Below, one piece after another: positions 22,247 to 31,870 of a stretch of 64,000 nt of DNA. Every line of letters starts with the position of its first letter. The stretch's first letter is position 1. This DNA is from Tenodera sinensis (lineage: Eukaryota > Arthropoda > Insecta > Mantodea > Mantidae). The stretch is taken from NCBI GenBank assembly GCA_030765045.1, contig CM060969.1, forward strand, positions 51,208,216 through 51,272,215, written 5' to 3'. The translations under genes and the position numbers were made by a program. The notes under the pieces are model-generated. The model had not been told where the DNA came from and ran no database searches. It worked only from the letters and a program-made list of their open reading frames with translations.

Positions 22247-22290
22247 ACCGATGACCTCGAAGTTGAGCGCTCTTAAAGCAAACCAAACCA
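22247..22290 (+). repeat. LINE copy 1 3' hairpin and tail
   Basis: The usual stem is decayed here (GGGCACC against GCGCTCTT). It is followed by AAACCAAACCAAACC-type repeats, the presumed priming tail. Confidence 0.8.
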
Positions 22291-22867
22291 AACCAAATCT
22301 AATGGAAGTTCACAACTTAGCAGAGTGATTTCGCTTGTTGAGACCGAGGGAAAGCATGCACTAATAACACTGAAGATAACTAAGTAATACAATGAAAGGT
22401 AGTTCGCAAAACTATGAAATTCATTGACGGAACAAATCTACTTAATCTTGTCTCCTTGCGAATCACTGTAAAATATGAAGTTCGGCTTGTACAAACTCCT
22501 TTTTTTTTTTTTTTTTTGTCATTTTAAAATTAGCCTTTTAGAAGCGTACTTCACTTTGTATACAAGCGAATAGCTCCGGGTGTTGCATGTTCATTTCGTG
22601 ATATACACGTATGGCGGAGGCATATAATGGTCTCTCTCGCTGTCTGTGTGTCGGTCTGTCTGTCTGTCTCTCTCTCTCTTTCTGTGATAGATGACTGAAT
22701 AATGCACTGTTTGTATTCACTGTCCTTTAATATCACCCCAGGATTCATTTGTTTTACAGCAATAGAAAACCCTGCAGAAACTGCATAAAATTGACTCGGA
22801 GAATTATGCTTTTCTTTTGAAAGCTTTGAAAGTTCACTGATTATGCAAGAAGGAACAAAGGAACAAT
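22291..22867. other. Spacer, no gene recognised
   Basis: AT-rich unique-looking sequence with a T-run at 22499-22517 and a short CT/CTGT microsatellite at about 22630-22682. Confidence 0.7.
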
Positions 22868-23248
22868 AGCAGTAGTGGTGGTGGTGGCGGTGGCGGTGGT
22901 GGTGGTGAGGGTGGTGGTGGTGGCGGCGGCGCTGCTGGTGGTGGTGGTGGTGGTGGTTTTGGGGGTGGTGGTGGTTTTGGGGGTGGTGGTGGTGGCGGTG
23001 GCGGTCGTGGTCGTGGTCGTAATAATAAGAATAACAAGAAGACTAACAATAATAATGATGGTGATAATGCTAATGATAATAATAATAATAATGATAGTAA
23101 TAGTAATAATAAATATAGTAATAGTAATAATAATGGTAATAATATTAGTAATAATAATGGTAATAATATTAGTAATAATAATGGTAATAATATTAGTAAT
23201 AATATTAGTAATAATACTTGTAATAATAATAGTAATAATAATAGTAAC

Positions 23249-23315
<67 letters not shown>

Positions 23316-23355
23316 GGAAGAAGAAGAAGAGGAAGAAGAAGAAGAAGAGGAGGAG

Positions 23356-23414
<59 letters not shown>

Positions 23415-23454
23415 GGAGCAAGAGGAGGAGGAAGAGGAGGAGGAAGAGGAAGAG

Positions 23455-23489
<35 letters not shown>

Positions 23490-23600
23490 GGAGGAGGAGG
23501 AAGAGGAGGAAGAGGAGGAAGAGGAATAATAGTAACAACAACAACAACAATAATAATAATAAAAGCAATAAGGATAACAACAATAGCAATAACAATAATA
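22868..23600. repeat. Compound trinucleotide microsatellite (GGT, AAT/AGT, AAT, GAA/GAG)
   Basis: Successive blocks are GGT/GGC (22875-23020), irregular AAT/AGT/GGT (23021-23245), pure AAT (23246-23313), then an all-purine GAA/GAG/GGA block (about 23314-23525), then AAC/AAT. Long frames across it encode poly-Leu, poly-Ile and Gly/Arg runs and are artefacts. Confidence 0.97.
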
Positions 23601-23848
23601 GTGTGTGTGTTGTGTTTAGCGTCCGCTTTTACTACTACGGCACCCCAGGCGGTGACACTGGTGATACATGGAATGAAGATGGAGCACCGGTGGAATGAGA
23701 TGGCGGGGGAAACCGGAGCACCCGGAGAAAACCTACCCTGACGCCGCTTCGTCTATCACGAATACCACATGCGGGTCCCTGGGATCGAACCCGGGTCGCC
23801 TATTCAGTAGGCGAGGGCGCTAACCGCTCGGCCACGGTACCGCCATGA
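23600..23848 (-). repeat. tRNA-Ser-like SINE, family D (minus strand)
   Basis: On the minus strand the head starts GCGGTACCGTGGCCGAGCGG at about 23842. It has an anticodon-type arm CGCCT-ACTGAAT-AGGCG (anticodon position TGA) and B-box GGGTTCGATCCC, and ends ACCCGC near 23770. The acceptor pairing is imperfect and the Ser-type long variable arm is missing, so it is a SINE head rather than a working tRNA. The body (GGTTTTCTCCGGGTGCTCCG) runs into the trinucleotide repeats, its likely 3' tail. Confidence 0.75.
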
Positions 23849-23998
23849 TGATGATAATCATAATCATAATAATAGCAATAATAATGATGGTGATGATGAT
23901 GTTGATGATGTTGATGATGATGATGATGTTGATGATGATGATGTTGATGATGTTGATGATGTTGATGATGTTGATGATGATGATGATAATGATAATAA
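23849..23998. repeat. (GAT/GTT)n microsatellite
   Basis: GATGATGTT-type repeats over about 150 bp abut the broken end of the piggyBac fragment. Confidence 0.97.
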
Positions 23999-24775
23999 TG
24001 CCTTTCTAAAACCTACCAGTATCTCATCAATTGTGACATATTCTCCCAGAGAGTAGCATTTCTGGCAATTGCCGACGACTGCTGTGAAAATGTCTCTCAC
24101 AGCTGCAAGGCAAACCAATTTCTTTCTTTCTTCACGAGACGATCTATCATCAAATCTAAGGCAGCGAAGAAGAAACTTGAAACGTTTCAAATTCATTACC
24201 AATCGAAATGTCTCTACGCCATCTCCACCTGACCCCATAGCTCTTCTAAACATTATCTGCTACTGCGTAAGACTCCTGCCAAATACAGAAGACCTATGAA
24301 TGCTTTCATCTCTTCTTTCGTTGTCAAATTAGCGTCTCTTTCACGGCTGAATTTGTTTTGTGTAAGCCCAATATACTGGTTTGTATATATCACGATTATT
24401 TCTAATATGTCATCTGTAATAAGACAGCTCCAACAATATGCAGCCGTTCTGGCAACTCTAGCGTGACCTCTTAACTCCAGGTAGATGAGTAAGCAAATAC
24501 TGTGATCTGGTTCTTCTTCGCTGTAGAGACCTCGTCGTTTTCATTTATTGTTCCCATCTTTTCCAGTAAACTGAGCATTAATATCTGTTTGGTCCTCTTC
24601 ATCTGTGTCACTTTGAGAGAAATGAGAATCTTCCTCATGGACCCCTGTCGCAGTTTCACAATCTGTGTCACTTTCATAATCAACAAAATCTTCATCATTA
24701 TCTTCATTTTCGTCCCAGCTTTGTGTAGGTCATTAGGGTCACACAGATTGAACACGTCTTGCTTCTTTGACATTA
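23999..24775 (-). pseudogene. piggyBac transposase N-terminal half (DDE_Tnp_1_7-like)
   Basis: Minus-strand pieces in order: an acidic N-terminal segment (about 24540-24730, frame-shifted); LITDDILEIIVIYTNQYI (about 24360-24440); TTKEEMKAFIGLLYLAGVLR (about 24270-24340); then NLKRFKFLLRCLRFDDRSSR with EERKKLV, an LAAVRDIF segment, NCQKCYSLGEYVTIDEIL and VGFR (about 24005-24195). TIDE carries the first catalytic Asp of the family. Everything after VGFRK, including the other catalytic residues and the Cys-rich C-terminus, is missing. Frame breaks and one in-frame ambiguity make it a pseudogene. piggyBac transposases excise and insert DNA at TTAA without leaving a footprint. Confidence 0.85.
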
Positions 24776-25037
24776 TGGTACGTAAAAACGTGACCAGCAG
24801 AAAAGAAGGCTACAGAAACAATGAGGTTCGTGAGCGGGCGCAATGTATCTCACAGATACCTCTGCTTGATATTCGAACGAAACAACAAGCAGCCGACCAA
24901 TAATGACAGGAAGTGCTACAGTGTTTCAGGAAGCTACAATGACTTGCATTAATTTCGCACAAATATTTCCGTCATATTGTTGAAAAAAGCGGGAGAGGCA
25001 TAATATCTCAGATGTATTGCGCCCGACGGAAGGTTAA
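23999..25037 (-). mobile_element. 5' half of a piggyBac element, truncated at a microsatellite
   Basis: The transposase fragment reads leftwards from about 24775. A TTAA at 25034-25037 followed (minus strand) by CCTTCCGTCGGGCGCAAT would be the 5' terminus, in keeping with piggyBac TTAA targeting. The 3' half is absent, and the break coincides with the (GAT)n block. Confidence 0.65.
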
Positions 25038-25082
25038 ATGCTGTACCATTCCTGACTATCATCTTATCAGAGCAAGAAAATT

Positions 25083-25593
25083 CCGATAAACTGGGTAACT
25101 TCCTGTCGCACATCTCGTCGCGAGGAGGTTAGTTTGGCTCGATTAAGAATAGGCCACTGCAATTTTTCGCACGGTTACCTATTTAAAAGGGACCCTGCGC
25201 CTCTATGTCCGCTGTGTGACAACGTTTTGTCAGTTCGCCACGTGCTGCTAGAGTGTTGCTCTCTAGCGCACCTTCGGGATTCTCTGCAGCTGCCTGCCAG
25301 ACTTGCAGAGGTCCTAGCGGACGACAAAACAGCGGTTGATAGAGTTTTTAATTTTTTAGCGGAGTGCAATATAAATTTGAGGATTTAAATTTTTTAATTG
25401 TCTGTTTCTGCTTTTGGATATATTTATCACCTTGTTTCTTATCTGGCTATTGCCACTGATTTTTACCTTTGTAAACTTTCCTTGTTGCTAGTATTTTTAT
25501 TTTTTGAGTGAAATTTATATCTGGCTATTGCCATGGATCTTTTAAGGGCGCTGATGACCTAGAATTTGAGCGCCCTTAAACCAAACCAAACCA
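25083..25593 (+). mobile_element. LINE 3'-end fragment A of a tandem array
   Basis: It begins directly after GAGCAAGAAAATT (25070-25082) at the codons for PINWVTSC near the ORF2 C-terminus. It keeps the CCHC motif CPLCDNVLSVRHVLLEC and the stop at 25386-25388, then the 3' UTR and an intact terminal hairpin at 25546-25579 with an ACCAA tail. It is close in sequence to copies 1 and 2. The residual frame (from 25134) is only a C-terminal scrap. Confidence 0.9.
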
Positions 25594-25955
25594 AATCTGT
25601 CCGTCACGTGCTGCTAGAGTGTTGCTCTCTAGCGCACCTTCGAGATTCTCTGCAGCTGCCTGCCAGACTTGCAGAGGTGTTAACGGTGTTAACGGCAGTT
25701 GATAGAGTTTTTAAGTTTTTAGCCGATTGTAATATCAATTTCAGGATTTGAAATTTTAGTTATTTGTTTATGCCTTTTGACCTATTTATTACATTATTTT
25801 ATATCCGGCTATTGCCGCTGGATTTACGTTTATGTGTATGTTTTCTTTGATACTAGTAATTTATTTTTGATTCAAGTTTATATCTGGCTTTTGCCATGAA
25901 TTTTAGAAGGGCGCTAATGACCTAGAAGTTGAGTGCCCTTAAACCCATAAGTCAT
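25594..25955 (+). mobile_element. LINE 3'-end fragment B of the tandem array
   Basis: It starts at the codons for VRHVLLEC immediately after the tail of fragment A and runs to its own hairpin (about 25907-25940). It is more diverged, with small deletions (LTVLTAVDRV in place of LADDKTAVDRV). Confidence 0.88.
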
Positions 25956-26363
25956 CATCCGCTGTCTGACAACGTTTTGTTAGTCCGCCACGTGCTGCGT
26001 GAGTGTTCCTCTAGCACACCTTCGGCATTTTCTGCAGCTGCCTGTCAGATTTGCAGAGGTCTTAGCGGATGACAAAAGAGCCGTTGATAGAGTTTTTTAA
26101 GTTTTTAGCGGAGTGTAATATCAGTTTGAGGGTTTAAAATGTTAGGTATCTCTTTTTATGCTTTTTGGCATATTTATCACCTTTATCATCTGGCTATTGG
26201 CACTGTTTTTATGTTTATGTTCATATTTTCTTTGTTACTAGTAATTTTATTTTATTTTTTTATTGAAATTTATATCTGGCTATTACCATGAACGTTTTTT
26301 TTAAGGGCGCTGATAACCACGAAGTTGAGCTCCCTTAAACCTAACTCACCACCCTCCACCCCC
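25956..26363 (+). mobile_element. LINE 3'-end fragment C of the tandem array
   Basis: It starts at CCGCTGTCTGACAACG after the tail of B and ends with a mutated hairpin (26303-26335) and a C-rich tail. A second copy of GAGCAAGAAAATT follows at 26364-26376. It is the most diverged of the three. Confidence 0.85.
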
Positions 26364-26377
26364 GAGCAAGAAAATTA

Positions 26378-27915
26378 GTGTATAACTACAGGAACGAATC
26401 ACAAGACAGATTTCTCGCATCAATGATGTCTTTATCATCTCCCAAACGACGCAGATCAACAAAATCAGAAAAGATTAACGCAGTAGTTATTAAATATCTA
26501 GTTAGAGTAAACAATGTAACTATTCCGCTCCGTTCTAGGTTCTTTCGAGCTCTTTCTAGCTTTGGCACAAGAGTAAACAACATAGCAGCTTCTCTAATAG
26601 TAGGTAAACCAATAATGGAAAGAACCGGAGGTGACCGAAAAACAAAACAATATGCCCAAAAGAAGGAATTGGTAATTAGTTTCTTATCCAAGCTAAAAGC
26701 TAGAGTCATTATTCAAGACAAAAGAGCAAGCGACTCTACCTTCCTTCAGAGTTAAATGTGAACACGTTATTCAAAATCTACAATGCTAGTGTGGCTGAAT
26801 CACTAGAAGTAAAGAAGTGGTTTTTTCACATTATTTTTCTAATAAATGTAACGGGTTTTGGTGAACCAGCTGTAGATGTTTGCAGTTATTGCAGTAGGAC
26901 AAAACATTAACTGTAAATCATGGAATATTCCTATAGAAAGAACGAGTTACGAGCTGAACTCACTGCACATGAATTCAAAGTAAAGGCATTCCACAAAGCG
27001 ATGAGAGAAAACGACTCAGCTGTGATTTGCAGCAGGTGCAACCATTGCCTAATCTTGCTATAGGTGAAGCCTATTATGCTCGCCAACTATCATTCTATGC
27101 TCTGTGCATCACGATATAGAGAATAAATAACCAGCATTTTATTGCTGGACTGAAAATCAAGCAGGTCGTGGAGGTATTCAAGTTGCTTCTGCGTTAACAA
27201 ATTTTCTAAGCAAACAGCAATTTGAGGATGGTGGCTCTTCTCTGATGGCTATGCTGCAAAAATAGAAATGCCCACGTGGTCCACGCACTCTATTGGTGGC
27301 TTGTGAAAAAGTCTCCTGATTATCTGAAGGAAATATGCATGATATTTCCCGTGAGAGGCCCTACTTTCTTACCTGCTGACCGCATGTTTGGACCATTGAA
27401 AAAGGCACCTGAGATGTTGACTTCAGAGGTACCTTGAAACATATTCTAAGGTTGGTACTGTTCGCCGATTGGGCAAGGATTGGTATGTGCATGACTTTAA
27501 AACGCATTCTAATTACTTAAAAAAGCCAGATGATATAAGGAAAATGAAAAGCGTCATGTTAAAAAAGAAACTTAAGGGGAATAAATTTTACGTTTCCCTG
27601 AAAATGAAAATGTCGTATAGATGAATAATGAATCCAAGAAATTCGTTTCCATGCTTAAACGAGGAATAGCAGTGGAACAACTAGCAGAGACCCCAGTTCT
27701 GCCTTTGAAACAGCCCACCAAATTAGAAAAAAAAGAACCATTTGCACAAGCTTTTAAAACAACGTTTTGGTGAAGATTGGTACAGTAGTAATGAGCTGAA
27801 ATCTTATGCAAGGTTAATTGAGCATGAATATGATGCGCAACAAATGGAGGAGGGAAGTGAGAATGAAGACTGTGATTGTTTGGAAGCAGAAAATGGTTTT
27901 AATTCAATTTGAGAG
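26378..27915 (+). pseudogene. Transposon-like gene relic of the DUF7869 type
   Basis: Across three frames the order is: a basic N-terminal part with RSRFFRALSSFGTRVNN (26378-26690); HYSRQKSKRLYLPSELNVNT (about 26705-26765); AVDVCSYC; ELTAHEFKVKAFHKAMREN; then LQQVQPLPNLAIGEAYYARQ (about 27025-27095); FYCWTENQAGRGG (about 27145); ICMIFPVRGPTFLPADRMFG (about 27330-27390); and KVGTVRRLGKDWYVHDF (about 27450-27500). These conserved blocks recur in multi-copy arthropod proteins annotated with DUF7869, which I regard as a probable transposase-like (RNase H-fold) family. That function is inference. Several frameshifts and stops break it, and no TIRs were identified. Confidence 0.6.
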
Positions 27916-28479
27916 CTGTCTCAAAGTTTATCATTAAATTAGTTTTGTTTCACCCTGATAACTACCAGTCACCAGTCACAGGTGTTAGAAGTTCTAAGTG
28001 CACTCATAGAATGGAATAAGGTTTTCCTTTAAGTTTGCTCAAATATAGTGGTGTTTTAACACATTACTATTCAGAAGACATGATCATTAATCAGGATTTT
28101 CTGCATGTCGGCTTCTAATATGCATAATTATTACATTGAATTGGTTTCAAAATTGTATTATTTCAAACAGTCGAAAGAGTTACTGTGTCCTAGATAATAC
28201 ATTAAGAACAGAAAGCGTGTATTGTGAATTACAATGGCATATAAGAGTTAAAAATCTGCAATAAAGCAATTTACTGAAATTAACATTGTTTATATGGAAG
28301 AACGGTTCAAAAAGCTTTGTGTCCATTTATTCGGTGCAAAACAAGATAAGTTCAGAATTTTTCATATTTTAATCCACGATTACAAGTTTCCATTAAGGCT
28401 GTGAATTTTTGACACTCATCGCCATCTTATGCGTTCATGTTTTAGATCACAATATATTTAGGGTCCAAATTCCAAGAGA
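27916..28479. other. Spacer, no gene recognised
   Basis: AT-rich sequence between two transposon relics, with no coding signal. Confidence 0.7.
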
Positions 28480-29046
28480 AACGAGAGGATTGCCATGAGA
28501 TCAGGAAAAGGATAAATCTGACTAAGAGAACTTATTTCTCGCTTTTACCAGTATTTAAATCTAAAGATGTACATAGAGCTACTAAAACAATATTATATAG
28601 AACTATGATTAGAACTGTGCTTTGTTATAAATGTGAGAGCTGGACTCGCAATAGGAAAGCAGTGATGGTTAATGCATTTGAAAGATTTTAAGATGAATTT
28701 GGGGACCTGATATGGACAATGAGACATGGAGAATGAGATACAACAAACTATACAAATTGTATAGTGAGCCAACTATCTCTATAATCATAGACTTAAAGGA
28801 TTACAATTGACTGGCCATGTAAATCGCATGGGTAATGAACGCACACCAAAGAAAGTAATCGTACATTGTTATCGGTGGCAAGAGACGAGTTGTTAAACCC
28901 AGAAAGTAGGTGGATTGATGCTGAGGAAGAGGACATCAGGGAAGTTTTGGATAAAAGGAACTGGAAGAGGAAAGCACAGGATAGACAAGAATGGATGGGC
29001 TTGATTAAGGAGTATGTCTGATATCGGGCTGTTGCGCCATAGAAGG
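28480..29046 (+). pseudogene. RTE-type LINE reverse transcriptase, C-terminal relic
   Basis: The first frame reads EIRKRINLTKRTYFSLLPVF and then SKDVHRATKTILYRTMIRTV and LCYKCESWT (28497-28650). This matches the RTE pattern K-x2-LY-x-T-x-IRPVL-x-Y-x-E-W. Later frames give WIDAEEEDIREVLDKRNWKR and KAQDRQEWMGLI (about 28910-29020), matching the terminal RTE block RW-x-D-x3-ED-x12-W-x3-AQDR-x2-W. It ends in GCTGTTGCGCCATAG followed by a GGA/GAA microsatellite. Internal stops make it dead. Endonuclease and the RT catalytic core are missing. Confidence 0.8.
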
Positions 29047-29178
29047 AGGAGGAGAAGAAGAAGAAGAAGGAGGAGAAGAAGGAGGAGGAGAAGAAGCAGG
29101 AGGAGAAGAAGCAGGAGGAGAAGAAGCAGGAGGAGAAGAAGCAGGAGGAGAAGGAGAAGAAGGAGGAGGAGAAGAAGA
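29040..29178. repeat. (GGA/GAA)n homopurine microsatellite
   Basis: About 140 bp of purine-only repeats start at the 3' end of the RTE relic and include AGAAGCAGGAGG higher-order units. Confidence 0.97.
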
Positions 29179-30440
29179 CACCTTTAACTACATCGGAATG
29201 CTAATGAGTTGAGTGATATAAAGTGCATAATGATAAAAAAACCACGAAAATGGTACTTCAATATCTTGTCGAACACTGCCTCTGTTGTCGAGTGGCCAAT
29301 TTTTGACTTCCATTCCAGTTTCGGAGGGCAAGGTTTCCTTTAACTAGACTCACTCTCTAAGCAGGATAAAGTATAAACCATCAGGTTTCTAGAACACACG
29401 TCTCCTATTAGTTCACAGAAGTCCAGTGGGACTCTACAGATGAGACAACAAAAAGCGATGTAACGCATGCCAATGACAAATTCAATAACACAGGGCATTA
29501 AAAAAGTTTTCGGACTGGAAGTTCGAAAATTTGTCTCTAGTGTATTTGACTGAATGAATTAGCAAGCCTTGCATTAGGGATTGATGTAGCCTTGAGGCAT
29601 GATTTGTGTTATACTTACTGAGCCGTCTGTGAATTCCCCCTTTGGCCTTAACTACCCGAGATTTCACTTGACTCGGGTTTGCGCCCCCCTTCTGGTGTAT
29701 TTGTTGGCCGCCAGGGGCGCGGTGTTCCATACGAGCCTTCTTAGCTAGAAGTTTATCCTGGAAAGGTCAATGATGTGCCGGCTCCTGATTTGACTCCTTG
29801 ACTGGTGAGGTCTCCTTAGCGGTTCACGCCGTTACTTGGCTAAAACTATCTGGACTTTTCTGACTCGATTGCGGACGTGCTTGATAGTGGAGGGATTGAT
29901 ATAGATTTATCCTCAAAGTTCCCAGAGCCAAAGTGTGCACAGTTTGGCCGTTAATGCCACATTGTATTTCATTTGCTTTAGGGTTCGTTCCATTTCCCTG
30001 TTTGGGGGGGATTATATTATTCTTATGTTATTCCGATCTTGTCAGGATTTGATATTTACATATTCTGTTATGCGCTTGGTTAGTGTTTCAGGCACCGAGG
30101 AATTTCCATTTGTAAAGTTATCGTGGGGAACCAAATGCCCACTTGATAACCATTTGTTTGTTTAGTAGTAGTTATTTAGAATACCAATTTAATGTTACAA
30201 AATCAGTGTGACTTCATATGATATGTGAACACATCTTGTTTTGCTTGAATAAAACTGCTTAAAGTTATCCCACTGTAATCGTTATAGGGGCGGCACCATC
30301 TCACCTTGTAGTAGGCTTGCCGAGTACCCTTTACCCACCTGATCTGAGCTCTCACCTCCTATTGGCTTCTCCATCTTGATCCGATGCATAAGCGAAAGTC
30401 GGTTGCTGCTTTGCTCTGAACAGACCTTAAACCGCAGTCT
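29179..30440. other. Spacer, no gene recognised
   Basis: Frames of 76-82 codons at 29482 (minus) and 29935 (plus) have no recognisable features. The block at 29630-29880 is GC-richer and may be part of an unidentified repeat. Confidence 0.5.
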
Positions 30441-30446
30441 GAAAAA

Positions 30447-31060
30447 ATGGCTTTTACGCGCGCGCAGAGTGTCGCTATGCTGAAAGAACTCAAAGTTCAC
30501 ATTTTATGAAAGAAGCTTGGAAAGGTCAAGACGTCTATTTCCTAATGATCCGGCAGTAGGAAATAGTGTCGTACACGAATTTGTGCGCCGGTTTCGTAAT
30601 GCGGGCTTTCTGGATGACATGACGAACTGAAAGACTGAAGGTAGACAAAAAAGATTTTGTTCGCGATATTGACCAGTAAATGGTTACATCACTATGAGAG
30701 TCGACAAGATGTTTGTCGCAACAAATTGGTGCATCAATTGGATCCAGACAAAATGTTCTAAAGCTAGTCAGACTGCATCCATAACGTGTTAAATTCATCC
30801 ACAAGCTACTGTTATCTATTTCTAGATAAATGTGCCCAGTATTGTCAATGGCTCCGAACTTTCACACGCAATAATGAGTCACTCTGGATAAGAGTTTCTT
30901 CACAGATGAAGCCTCCTTCCACTCAAATGGTTGCATTAATTAACTGCTCGAATAATTTGGCACTGTTTGAGAGAAAGAGTTACATTGGCAACCTTCGCCC
31001 AATACAGGTGATCAAAGGCGCAATATCTAATTATTTTGCTGAAATAACACCGTAAATATT
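30447..31060 (+). pseudogene. mariner-like transposase relic 1
   Basis: It opens with MAFTRAQSVAMLKE, the start of a helix-turn-helix found in one insect Tc1/mariner lineage. A further frame gives NSVVHEFVRRFRNAGFLDD (HTH linker). The catalytic start is FFTDEASFHSNGCIN at about 30890, containing the first catalytic Asp. Many indels and stops separate these. Downstream catalytic residues were not found before the sequence becomes AT-rich at about 31060. No inverted repeats were found. Confidence 0.65.
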
Positions 31061-31630
31061 AAAAAAAGTATTGTGAAAAATTCGCGGTAGAATGGATTTG
31101 AGTTTGCAAAAAAATGGTTTATTTTCCAGCACTAACTATGAGCTAGAGCTTCACCTAAGTAACACAAAATTGTTTACTGTCTTAGTGTAGTCCTCAGAGA
31201 TAGCAAAATACTTACATTTGGGTTTAAAATTGGTTTTATGTTTCTAAAGTTATGTGAAACCAATATGCGTATCCGGGAATATACAAGTCCGGGATCCTTA
31301 TGAACACCCCGTGTATCCCTTTTTATTTATATGTGTAGTAAACTGCTAAACCTCAAACATGATATTCAATATTCAGAGTACCACAGGCATTAATGTGTTG
31401 TTTTGTCACATTGCAAGCTGAAATACAAAATCTTGATTAAACGGTAGACAGAAAAATTAGCTGTTGTATAAATACTACGCAGCATAAATGTGAAAATAAA
31501 TGGAAATCAATAAAGAGACGAAAGCGTAACAAATTGTGAGAGAATGACAAAATCAGCCTGGTTACTCTTCTATCACTTTTTCTTCTAAAATTTTATCAAA
31601 AATGCCCAGTTATCTTCTCAACGCTAACAT
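31061..31630. other. AT-rich spacer
   Basis: No coding or structural signal was recognised. Confidence 0.7.
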
Positions 31631-31633
31631 AGT

Positions 31634-31870
31634 CTACAAACTTTCGGACTTCTCATAACCTTGCTCAGCCCGTTTAGTGTATTTCTTCATTTCCTCTGTC
31701 TCTAATGCACTAATTACGATGTAACCACTCGCGACACTCGTTGAATCTTCTTACGACGCACTAATTCCACGACACACACACACAGCCGTCTTACACTCGC
31801 TGACCGACTCCTGTCTAACTAAAACTCACTCACTCTGGCCTCCTTTTATACTGGGGATGACGTCACATAG
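31634..31870 (-). promoter_or_regulatory. Candidate Pol II promoter (CRE + TATA box), minus strand
   Basis: Read on the minus strand there is a perfect CRE palindrome TGACGTCA (31858-31865), then TATAAAAGG (31842-31850), then a plausible start region near 31815-31820. About 125 nt further on, an ATG (31688-31690) opens a frame of only 18 codons (MKKYTKRAEQGYEKSESL). The upstream side (31870-32050) is GC-rich, unlike the flanks. It could drive a host gene with an intron I cannot place, or belong to an unidentified LTR. No expression evidence is available. Confidence 0.4.

Larger units (their letters stand above)
16254..22290 (+). mobile_element. LINE copy 1 (I-group-like non-LTR retrotransposon), full length but dead
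   Basis: It starts at the 5' hairpin CCCCTCCG and ends with a decayed terminal hairpin (22247-22279) and AAACCAAACC repeats. It contains 5' UTR, ORF1 and ORF2 in the same order as the intact copy at 35.6 kb. ORF2 is nearly identical to that copy, but it carries two frameshifts and ORF1 has one near its end. I find no convincing target duplication: the left flank is the truncated related element and the right flank at about 22291 does not match it. Confidence 0.95.

Noticed and set aside
22868..23600. CRISPR-like or satellite array
   Set aside because: Simple trinucleotide repeats without unique spacers; the context is eukaryotic.
22834..23741. Frames of 253 and 288 codons (poly-Leu, Gly/Arg-rich)
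   Set aside because: They are translations of trinucleotide microsatellites with no flanking gene signals.
23770..23842. Functional tRNA-Ser gene
   Set aside because: The acceptor stem is mispaired, the long variable arm is absent, and a SINE body follows.
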